NCBI GenBank assembly: GCA_033439255.1
Contig: CM065891.1
Span: 1,054,001-1,118,000, forward strand
DNA from: Hericium rajendrae
Lineage: Eukaryota; Basidiomycota; Agaricomycetes; Russulales; Hericiaceae
Direction: 5' to 3'
Length of the DNA: 64,000 bases
Part shown: piece after piece, positions 1 through 10,241 of the stretch
Layout of the letters: each line of letters begins with the position of its first letter
Position numbering within the stretch: the first letter of the stretch is position 1
Translations under genes and position numbers: made by a program
The notes under the pieces: generated by a model
The model's input: the letters and a program-made list of their open reading frames with translations, nothing else
Database searches by the model: none
Told to the model about the DNA's origin: nothing

Positions 1-541
1 TCAGGGAATGGGACGGCCGTCTTTGGCATCTATTAGATGAGGAGCCATTTTTTCCAACGGACGATGATGGACCTTTTTTTTATCTTACCCTGGATATTGA
101 GTAGACTAGACTTACAGCTTTTGTTTCCTAGATCGTCAATCTCATCGTACTGACCCGTAACAGTTGGTCTTCTGCAAAATTATCTATACACCTGATCTTG
201 TTCAGCTTTCCTTCCCCCCTTTTCCGAATGCCCGTTTCTTGCGTTCGGGTTGAACGTTGAGTTGTCAAGGTGCAATTGTCGAGGTGCTTGCAGGTCGTCG
301 CTGCTCGACGCGTCGGACCCGCCGGCCTCCTTCCTATACCCTGTCCTTGTGTTGTCCACGGCGTCGCTGCGTTCGTACAATTTTTGAACATATAATATTT
401 GAACACCTTAGACAATACCATACTGGTATGTAGTCAGCAGTAGCGGCGGTGAACTGATTGGAGACTCGGATCGCGTCGTGAAGGGGATGACATCATCACC
501 TCCGACCTGGTTTGAGCACGGCGGGCGCTGTTGAACCCGGC
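1..541. other. 5' flank of the chitinase gene, no gene seen
   Basis: No convincing coding region on either strand. The short open frames on the minus strand have no recognisable motif or splice structure. The right part should carry the promoter and leader of the chitinase gene that starts at 542. Confidence 0.5.
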
Positions 542-2415
542 ATGTCTGCCTCTTACCAGCCCGTCAATACCGACGACGACACCCATTCCCCAGAATCTCT
601 ACCAGAGCCTAAGAAGCCGCGCACATTTTCGCGCCGAATTGTTGCTCTCTTCCTTGCGCTCTGCTTCGTTGCATTCGTATCCTACAAACTTGGCCAATGG
701 AATGTGCCTAGCGCTGTTCCGGAACAAGCATTGCAGTCTGCGGCCCCGGAGAAGCCGGCCGTCCCATCTCAGGACAGTGCATCGGATTCCACGGGCGACC
801 AGCTTGAAGAGACGCCGAAACCTGCAGAGAACGACACCATGAGCGGAAAGTACAGCGTCGGATAGTGCGTATATCACCTCACGTCTGCGATAGCACCAAC
901 TGATAATTTTCTTTAGTTTCGTTAACTGGTACGTATTCATGTTAGACCGGCGATTGTCTGTCTAGACTAGAAGGCGGGAAGTCCGTCGATACAGACAGGA
1001 TGTTCACCGTTAAGATGAAATCCCCGTCTCTCTATGTCTCGCACAATGGCTGGTTACCGGTCTATTCGTCGGTTGGGCTATTTCGCAGCGCTAACAATTT
1101 GTAGGGGCATCTATGGGCGTAAATACCCTCCCTCCCTGATACCCGCCCAAGACCTCACGTATGTCCGCTCCTTCGTCCCGCTGTCCTTACTAACTACATA
1201 CCTACCCCCTACAGCCATATCCTCTATGCCTTCGCCAACATCCGTCAGGATACCGGCGAAATCTTCCTCTCCGATCTCTGGGCAGACCAGGACATCCACT
1301 ACCCAGGCGACAGCTGGAACGACGCCGGCACAAATCTTTACGGTAACTTCAAGGCGCTTTACAACCTCAAGCAACAGAACCGCCATCTCAAAGTCCTTCT
1401 CTCCATCGGTGGCTGGAGCTACTCCGCCGCGTTCCACCCCGTCGTCGTGAACCCCACGCTCCGCAGCAAGTTCGTCGCGAGCGCCGTCGCGCTGCTCGAG
1501 AATTACGGGCTCGACGGACTTGATGTGGACTATGAGTATCCGCAGAATGAGTCGCAGGCCCGCGGGTATGTCGAGCTCCTCCGCGAGCTCCGCGCCGGGC
1601 TCGACGCGCATGCTCAGCGCAAGGGCGCCGACTACCGCTTCCTGCTCACGGTACGGATTCTCTTTCCGTGCATGCACACCCCACCCTGATCCCACACAGA
1701 TCGCGCGCCCTGTGGGCCGACAACTATCAGAAGTTCTTCGTGCGCGAGATGGACCAGTCCCTCGACTTCTGGAACCTGATGGCCTACGACTTCTGTATGT
1801 CCCTCATCCTCTCCCTCCCCTCCCCTTATCTAAGTATCTACAGCAGGATCATGGGACCAGATCGCAAACCACCAAGCGAACATCCACGGCCCGCCCATCA
1901 GCGCCTCCCAAGCCGTCTCCTTCTACACCAACGCCGGCGTCCCGCGCGCCAAGCTCATCCTCGGCGTCCCGCTCTACGGCCGCTCCTTCCTCAACACCGC
2001 CGGCCCGGGCACACCCTTCAGCGGCCTCGGACAGGGCAGCTGGGAGCAGGGCGTGTACGACTACCGCGCGCTGCCGCAGCCCGGCGCGCACGTGCAGCAC
2101 GACAACCGCGCGCTCGCGAGCTGGTCGTACGACCCCGCGACGCGCGAGATGGTCAGCTTCGACGACGCGCACGTTGGGCGGTGGAAGGGCGCGTGGATCG
2201 CGCAGGAGGGCTTGGGCGGGAGCATGTTCTGGGAGCTGAGCGGGGACAAGGGCACGCGGCGCGAGGGCATGGAGGGCGGGCATGGGAAGGAGGAGATGCC
2301 GGGCGAGAGCCTCGTGCGCGTCGTCAAGGACGCGATGGGCAGGCTCGACATGAACCCGAACTGGCTCCGGTATGAGGGGAGCAAGTTCGAGAACATGCGT
2401 AATGGGATGCAGTAG
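542..2415 (+). CDS. GH18 chitinase with N-terminal membrane anchor
   Basis: Endo-acting chitinase of glycoside hydrolase family 18, cleaving beta-1,4-linked N-acetylglucosamine. The first ATG in frame is at 542. Residues about 27-47 form one hydrophobic span (RRIVALFLALCFVAFVSYKL) after a basic stretch, so the protein is probably a type II membrane protein or uses an uncleaved signal anchor, followed by a Ser/Pro/Glu-rich stalk. The catalytic motif DGLDVDYEYP lies near 1520, with SIGGWSYS before it and WNLMAYDF after it, the normal GH18 order. Exons as read: 542-864, 917-928, 1105-1158, 1215-1650, 1700-1794, 1844-2415; the second is a 12-nt microexon coding the middle of YFVNWG. Odd: the obvious intron 1651-1699 does not keep frame into DNYQKFF, and the family's T-I-A-x-P-x-G-P-D-N-Y-Q is blurred by apparent one-base losses around 1704-1720. 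It converges tail to tail with SKI3. Family assignment is firm; whether the frame break is real is open. Confidence 0.9.
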
Positions 2416-2501
2416 GCTACATTTCTGTAGAGATACAGTGTACAGACAACACGAACATTCGAACATCATTGGTGTAGTTCTTATACATACCTCATCTTCA
2501 C

Positions 2502-5500
2502 TCAGCCCGCACGACTCCGCACGAAACGCCAGCGCGTCCCAGCCGCGCCGGTCCCACGGCGCGAGCATCACCGACCGCTGCGCCGTCCGCACCGCACCCT
2601 CGCCCCGCATCGCCTCCGCGACCGCGCGCAAGACGCATCGACTCCCGCGCGTCCGCCAGATCAACCTCTTCGTCCGCAAGCGCCGCCGCCGCCACATCGG
2701 GCTGCTTGCTCTGCAACGCCAGGCCCGCGAGTGCCCGCCGTTCCGCACGGCGCGCAGGTTCGGCGTGCACGGCCTTCTGGCTCTGCGCGAGCGCGGCCGC
2801 GCATCGCCCTGCGCGAGATGGTGCTGCGTGAGAAGATACGCGACGTGCCGCTGCGGGTCGCGCGCGTGCCGGCGATCGGGCGGCAGCGCGAGGATCTCGG
2901 CGAGCGCGGCATCGACGAGGACCGTCGTCCGCCGTGAGGATGCCCATGCTCGCCAGCGCGTTGATCGCCGTCAGGTTCTCCGGGTCCTCCGTGATACTGT
3001 AACAACAGTTCAGGACCGCCTTTACGAACCTAACTGCAGAATGAAAGGCACGCACCACTCGAGCAGCTGCGCTTTGGCGCTCTCCCGCGCGTCGTCGGTT
3101 CCCAGCGCCCACAGCACCTGCGCAAGCAGCACCGTCGCCTGTCCGCGCAGCCGCACGTCGGCGCCCGCAGCGCAAGCGCCGCCTCGAGGCTCCCGAGCGC
3201 CTCCTCGAGCCGCCGCTGCCCGAACGCCGCGAGCCCGAGCCCGAGGTGTCCCTGTGCGCGCAGTACCCCGCTCTCATCGTCGCCGCCCTCCTCGGGCAGA
3301 AGCCCGAGCGCGGCCTCGAAGCCCTCCTTGCGCGCCGGCAAAATCGCGCAGCGCGAGTCGCACGCGCGCGAGGCTCGTGTTCGCGACGGCGTAGCGCCGC
3401 TCGAGCAAGGGATCTTCTGTCTCCTCGTACGCGGCCTCGAGCAGGCTGATCGCGCGCTGCAGGTAGTCCGCGCCGACGGCGGTGTGCCCGAGGCGCTCGC
3501 AAACGAGGCCGAGCAGGTGCAAGCCGCACGCATCGTCAGGCCGTTTTGGACGTAGCGATTGAGGATGAAGAATGCGGGGAAGAGCTCGTCGGGGGCGCCG
3601 GAGCTGCCAGGGTCGGAAAGGCGGGTGAACTCGCGCTTGGCGAATTCGAGGTCGGCATCCGGCTGGGCGAGTTGTTAAGTGCGGGATAGATAATGTTTGT
3701 GGGAGACTTACTGCATTTGCAGTTAGGCTGACTGCGTGCTCGAGCAGTGTGCGAGAGTCTTTGTGGTGCTCGTTGCGGCTCGCTACTAGGCTTTGTCCGA
3801 CCCACGCCATGGTGTAGTCAGGATCGAGTGTCTGGGCCTTGTAGAGCGCCTCATTAGCAAGCTCCATATCGTCATGATACAGATACAGCAATCCAAGCTC
3901 TGTCCAGGTCGTGACGTTCTGAAACTGATGTCAGTAAAGACTGGTTTTTCGCAGCGATGATGCTCACCTTGTTGTTTATTTCGAGAGCCTTGATGTACGC
4001 GTGCTGCGCAATCTTGGGGTGCGAGACGAAGTGTGCATCTCCAAGGGCTCTCCAGTAAGTATCATTTCCAGGATCAAGACCCAGGGCCTCCTTGAAGCAC
4101 GAGATAGCCTCCTTGCCGGCCTTGTTCCTTTGCTCTTCGCCCAACGCAGTAGTAGAAAAGCGGTTCAACGCGACACCGAGGTCAAACCACGCACTGCCAG
4201 TAGCAGCGTTGTCCAGCAGGCCGAGGGAGATGCGGTAGTTGTAGGATGCAACAGCCACTCTGAGCGCACTAGAACCGGTGACAGGCGACGAGACGAGGGG
4301 TCCACTGAGTATGCCTGAAACCCTGCTGCCCGCGTCCAGGCTGATAAGCGGCGTGATCTCAGACAAAGCCTGATGAACATCCGCCTCGTCCAAGAACGAT
4401 GTGCTCTGCGACAGCTGGTAGACGGCATCCGATATCGTCTTCCATGCTACCGTCCTGAACCCTGGGCCAGACTGCAGGAATCGAAGGGAGGTGCGGATCG
4501 CTGTCACGAACGACCCTTCAGCTCGAGCAATGAATCCATCCGCAAGTTCCGACCGGCCAAGATCAAGGTGCGTCTGAGATAGGGACATGAGAACACCAGA
4601 TTCCTCGGGTCGTTTCTGCAAGATGGCCTCAAATGAGTCGACTGATTCCTGGAATTCGCCCGTCTGTCGCTGCACGTCTGCAATCAGATATGAACATATC
4701 CAGTCGTCAGGCTGCAGCTCCAGAGCACGCGTCAGAGCTTTGACTGCTGCGACATGACGACCGGCCTTGCTATATGCTTCCCCAAGGCGCAGCCAAGACA
4801 GCTGGTCTTCTGGTTGAGCTCGTAAAGCAACTTGGAAAGCCTGTATGGCCGACGAATAGTTGCGGCGGTTCTGAAATGATAAATTTGAGTAATGATCCTA
4901 TAGACTGAATAAGATCGTCCCACCAGCTCGACCACGCCAAGAGCCTTCCAAGCCCATGCGTTCGTCGCCAGATATCTGCCAGAAACTGCATTTTCGGACC
5001 CTTCTGCTGTGCCCTCAAGACTGCCTTCTCCCTCAATCGTCCGTTTCGCCACAACCTCCACCAGATCCCATTCTCTTTCTTCCGCGAAGCCTTCGGCGAG
5101 CCGATGAGCAGCGTCGGCTTCTCGCGCATCCAGCTCGAAAGCTTTTTGAAAGCACTTCGACGCACGACTAGGATCTGGGGGATCAGCGGCCTCCAGATAG
5201 TACACACCAAGTGACGTAAAGGCAGGCGCAAAAGTTGGCGAACACTTTAGCGATGTGATGAAGTGTCCATATGCCGCTTCCCGGTCTACTGAAGATATTA
5301 GAAATAGATCGACCGGCTGGGCGGAAGACGAACCTCCCATCTCCCAATATGCTCTGCCCAATCGCCACCAGCAGCGTGCTCTGTCTTCGTCTCTACCCTC
5401 AATACCCTCCAAAGCACCGATCGTGGCCTTCAACAGCTCCGCACCCTCTTCCAACTGACCTAGTTGCACCTGACACCACGCATGTTCTTCCTTCGCCCGA

Positions 5501-7497
5501 ATAGCATCGTCGTTAACTTCCGGTAATAACTCCAGCACGCGGGAGAAAATTGTGTCCGCCCTCGACCAGTCCTTACTGTATTGCAGTATGAAACCTTTGC
5601 CCATAAGGCTCTGTACATTGTCCGGATCCTGTTGGAGGACTTCATCGATGATGCGCAGAGCACGCGCATGATGTTTCGGAGGGTAGAGATGGACGAGAGA
5701 TGTTGCGAGGATGATGTTGAATGCTTTCTTGACGCTAAATCCGCATTTAGAGGGTGATATTAATACATGAACAATAGTACAAACTGGGGAAGTTCTTTGC
5801 CCGAAGCCTTCTCTGACCGGCGAGTGAGTTCAAGACCAGCCTCCGCTACGGACATAGCGTTTTGGTAGTCGAGATCCCAGAGATATATCGAAGCCAGCAC
5901 GCGGTGGGCGAAGATAGAACCTTCCAGACTTGAAAACGCGTCCTAGAATCAAATCGCTAAGAATCAGAGCGGACAGACGTTGATAGAACTACTAACTAGA
6001 ATGGTATCAAAGGGGTCACTGTCATTTTCATTTAGTTGCGCTGACTCCGACTCGTCGTCGTCGTCCTCGGACAGAGGGATACCAGAATACATGAGGTAGC
6101 CTTGTATGAGTCTTGTCAAAGGCAAGTCGGGAAAGAGTTGCACAAATTGACGGAGATGCGAAAGGCCATAATCCTCTATACCCCATGAAACACTCAGCAA
6201 CGTCGTGTATTTGCAAACGACGATACGTACCTAATGTCTCTGCGTCTTGTTCATCAATGAACATTGTCCATGCCAGCTCGTCAGGAATCTGAAGCAACAC
6301 CATTCCATTGACGAGTTCTTGCACCTCCGCCATGAGTTGCTTCTTGATCTCAGCCTTCTCGCCAGAACTCGGCAATGCTTGGAGAAATTGTCGTTTATAG
6401 CGAAGAAGCTTTGATTCAGTCGAGCGGCGCAGTTCATCCGAAGTGTTTGGATGGTTCAGGATTTGGTTGTAGAACACAGGAAGCTAGGCGGGAACCTCGC
6501 ACCATGAAAATCGGAGGCGAAGGAGAATTAACTTACCTTGGAAGAACCGTAGACCTCTCTCCCGACCTCTCGTTGGATTTCCTCCGGGCCTCCGGCATTT
6601 AGGCGCGTCCGACGTTTCTTTACTTCCTGCTCAATAGTCTCCTGTTCTTCCCTTTCCAGCAAAGATACGATTTCCTCTAAAATGGGTAGAGAATTCTGCA
6701 CCGCAGACTGGCTACTGAACGTGGTTGTTGCCGTAGGGTTGGTCGGATCGGGTGGAGGCAGTGAAGATAAGGTGGAATAGAACGGAGAGTCGGGTAGATA
6801 GAGCGAGAGAGCATCGATCAGCTGCGAATGCGTCAATACTACAATCACATCGGCAAGTCTCGGCAATACCTGTGTTCGATTGCCTCTTTCACGGCGAAGT
6901 TCAACAATCTTTTGGATAGTCTCGGCGCATTTCGTCGCGTCATCGCTGGAAGTCCTTGTTATACTGAAACCGTGACTGCAAGAGCATATGCATACACACC
7001 TCTTCGAAAATAGCTTCGCTAGACCAAACAGGCTCTCGACATACTGGTCCCAGCTCTGCGACCGCTCATAGACCCTGGAGAGCCCCTGTCTCGCGAATAT
7101 AAATATGAATACTGCGCTAATGACGCGTCCGCTCCCCGACTCACCTGCCATGCAAGTGCTTGCTTAGGATTCAGCTCTATCGCGGATCGGTATGTCTGCA
7201 ATGCGGTACAATCAGCAGTCCGGGAGACATCTAACGCAAAACTGCACTACTTGCTCGCTCCGTTCACTCTGGCCTAGCTCCAGGAGGGACAGTCCCATAA
7301 ACACCTTTCTGTTGTTAGGTCCGATATGCTGTTAGGGTTCGAAGTTCCGGGTGTCAAGACAGATGGACGCACGCGTTATAATTATCAGGCTCATACTCCA
7401 ATATTTGGCTGCTCGCATCCAGTGCAGTCTGATAGTCTTTCTTGCCGATCGCCTCGCGGGCCGCCTTGAGCTTTCCTTTCACGAACGCGGTCGACAT
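2502..7497 (-). CDS. SKI3: SKI3/TTC37-like TPR subunit of the Ski complex
   Basis: Scaffold of the cytoplasmic Ski complex (Ski2-Ski3-Ski8), which feeds mRNA to the exosome for 3'-5' decay. The start ATG (7497) opens MSTAFVKGKLKAAREAIGKK, matching the family N-terminus, and many TPR helices follow (for example KKDYQTALDASSQILEYEP; YMAW-type repeats near 3820). The C-terminus RSVMLAPWDRRGWDALAF near 2530-2585 is the Ski3 end signature. The gene is about 5 kb with at least ten short introns. Odd: in the GC-rich last 1.2 kb the coding signal changes frame repeatedly (near 3528, 3345, 2915, 2800, 2640 and 2525), each step explicable by loss or gain of one or two bases in a homopolymer or CG run, while the encoded helices stay conserved. 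The stop is either the TGA at 2502-2504 (after ALAFVRSRAG) or at 2498 in the uncorrected frame. It could be a decaying gene, but base-calling error is likelier. Confidence 0.88.
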
Positions 7498-8074
7498 CAC
7501 TTGCTGCCGCTGTGGCCCAACACTCAGGCGCGATTGCGCGCGTTCGCAAGATTTTGTGGATGAAGCGTAGAAAGCGTAATGAGACCAGTTGAATAGGGAC
7601 GAGTATAAGTATAGAGACCTTCGCAATAGATTTTCAGAAATGGAGGCAATCGCGGAGGACGCGAAGGTGATAGCGTGGGAATGACATACCTTCTACGGTC
7701 AATCCTGCCGTTCTGCAAGCATTGAAACAAACTTTAACAAAGTGAATTTAAATAAAAGCTCAATCAACACTCTAGGTTCTATTCTATTACGGAGACTAGA
7801 ATACAAGTCTACCGCTGACGACACCAGATAACGAACAGTGAGTGGCGGATCGGAGACGATAATACATGGTATGCATAACAATTCTAACTTTTTCTAAGCA
7901 AATTCTAAGCGAAGTTGAAAGCATAAAGGAACTCAGAAAGTCTAGTTACATGTCAGCAGATGCCGACACGCTATCATTAGGATATCATGGAACGAAACAG
8001 ATGGGTGGAAATTGAAAGTAAATGAACCACTCTAGAAAGTATGTGCCAGGCAGATCTGGCAGTCCGCCGTAAAC
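7498..8074. other. Intergenic: SKI3 promoter side and 3' flank of TF1
   Basis: AT-rich spacer between the SKI3 start and the stop of the first transcription-factor gene. I see no open frame with gene-like structure. Confidence 0.5.
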
Positions 8075-10241
8075 TTAAAGGCCGATGCGTTCTTGCTGGA
8101 GTCTGACAAAAAGATGGTCTGGAGGCCAATAATTGTTAGCGGCCAAGCTTTCCAGAGGAATGAAGGGGACGCACTAACGAGCCCGCACACAGGTGCGTAA
8201 ACGGCCATAACGGCCTGAAGCTGATCGAGTCCCATCCTTGCCTCCGCCTCTCGTTCAGGTGTGGGTCCGTGTTCAAGTGGTGCATTTCGCATAGACGCAA
8301 TTTCGCGAATGAATACGCGTGACGCGGCTGCCCAGAGAACCTACACATGGAGTAAGTACAATGCGTGCGGTCTATTCTAGCGCTTTGAAGCTCACCCCGA
8401 GGATTGGATTGATGATTAGGAAATTGTGCATCTGCACTGCAACGTTCGCTTCCATTATCGCTTTGGCCGACGCGAAGCACCTATTGCGAGACGCGGCATT
8501 CCGCTGGGAGAAGGCGGCATGCAGCTGTATTGTGGCCGCATGCGTCAGGCAATGGATAGTGTACATGGTCCGGACGACATCCGAAGACACCTGCGGAAGA
8601 TTTGCGAGGGAATATAGCTGCTCTTTGAAGTCCTCTATGCGCTGATCGAGGGCGACGAAGTCCGCATAGTATGTATTCGCAGTCTGGGCTTCTACTTGTG
8701 TGTGTCAATAAGTGATCTCTTTTATTTTTGTAGCCCAGACTACATACCCGGTCGCCACTGTGGACCCAGCAGCGATGCCTGCTGAAACAGAACAGAAGCT
8801 TTGCTCAACTGTGCCAGAACAGATTGACTCTCCCATGGCCAGCCCGTAATAATTCCGACCATAAAGTTGTGCAGCGTAAAGCTAGTGCGGAAATTCGGGT
8901 AAACCGGACCCTAAACCGTGTGATTAGTATCGAATTTCTGCGAATGAAGGGAGTGCATACCCGTTCATAAGTGGTCATATCCAACGGCCACGGCGTATCG
9001 ATTTGGCTTGAGAACGTGTCGCCGTCAGTGATAATTGAGGGAACATTGAAAGCGACTGCCCAAGCACGATCCAACGTAAACATGGTCCATAAGCCATTGA
9101 TGCGCTCTCCTTCCTCGATCTGGTCTTTTGGAGCAGCCAGAGTAAGCGAAATGGAATCTACAAAGCTCGACGGAGTCCCAACGAGCTGAGCAGATCGAAT
9201 TTTATGCAGACCACTCGTGAGGGCAAGAGACGCTGCAGAGTCGGACTGGTGGCGACCCTCGATAAACTTGCCTATCGAATAGTGATACACGGACAGTAAA
9301 ATTCGTGCTTGAATACTCTGGATGACTTGCTGCGAAGGAGCGCCTGAAAGGGAGTGTCCTATCTCGGAGAGTGCTAGCGATAGAAATATAGCTTCATCAA
9401 CCGGTGGATTGCTGCCAGTGACTTGCCGCATGATTGTGGCGCCGCAAAGGTATACCGCATTGAGAAGAGCGGGCAATGGACGGTTGGCATTGCGTGCCGG
9501 AAGTAAGGTAGCATGACGGAATCGGACAACGTGTAGGAACCAGCCGAATTGAGAGGCATGTCCGAAGAAGTGGTCCAGTCTATACGTCAAGATGATCAGA
9601 AAGAACTATATCTTGATATGAGGTACTTACAGCTGCTGAGAGAGATGCGCAGGGAGTTCCTCGTTGCCCCCGGAGGTTGCAGATGGGCTGCGTATAGCTG
9701 TGAAATGGCATAAATAACATATCCTCAGTGGGAAGCTCGTCAACCTCACCGACATGAGGACTTGATGTACCGGATTGAGCAGAGCCTGCAGCGCTCGATG
9801 GTCGCAAATTAGACGGGGACGAAGAAGACCCGCGCATGGATCGATACGCTCTAGAATGTGGATCACGGAGCTGCACCATATTCTGGGCAATCTCCGGGTG
9901 CTCCAGTTCCTCGATCCGGGCTTCGAGCTCAGCTATGTTGTCCTCCAGCATCTGGGTCCTGCTCCGTGCTTGCACGTCCGTGTAGCCACAGTCCTCTGGC
10001 TTACCGGCTCGGCTGCATTGACCGCAGACCGGCCGTAGACCATCGCATCTCTGCACAATCATGAAGACAAAATTATGAGTTTCTAACCGGTATCATCAGA
10101 ATTCATCCTACCATTTTTCGTCGCCTAGACAAATGTCAGAATAATTCATGCAGAAACTAACGGGCATGCTTACCGGCAGCTGAGGCACGCCTTGCCCCTT
10201 TGAAGGGAGCCATACGAGGCACTCGAGGATGCAGCGTCCAT
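8075..10241 (-). CDS. Zn2Cys6 transcription factor, paralog 1 (TF1)
   Basis: Fungal binuclear zinc-cluster regulator. ATG at 10241 gives MDAASSSASYGSLQRGKACL; the cluster is split over three exons: CLSC, then a 13-nt microexon (10112-10124, R-R-K-M), then RCDGLRPVCGQC and CGYTD, which completes the six cysteines. A heptad-like coiled coil (MLEDNIAELEARIEELEH) follows for dimerisation. The central and C-terminal part is the fungal-specific regulatory domain, with the signature region EEGERINGLWTMFTLDRAW near 9080-9120. The last exon, joined across an intron that ends near 8116, gives RLQQERIGL and a TAA at 8075-8077, the same tail as TF2 and TF3. The frame looks intact throughout. Same-strand neighbours TF2 and TF3 are paralogs; the target genes are unknown. 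Confidence 0.9.

Noticed and set aside
1849-2748. Long minus-strand frame across the chitinase end
   Set aside because: Only its 5' part carries the SKI3 C-terminal signal; the rest is an antisense shadow of the last chitinase exon.
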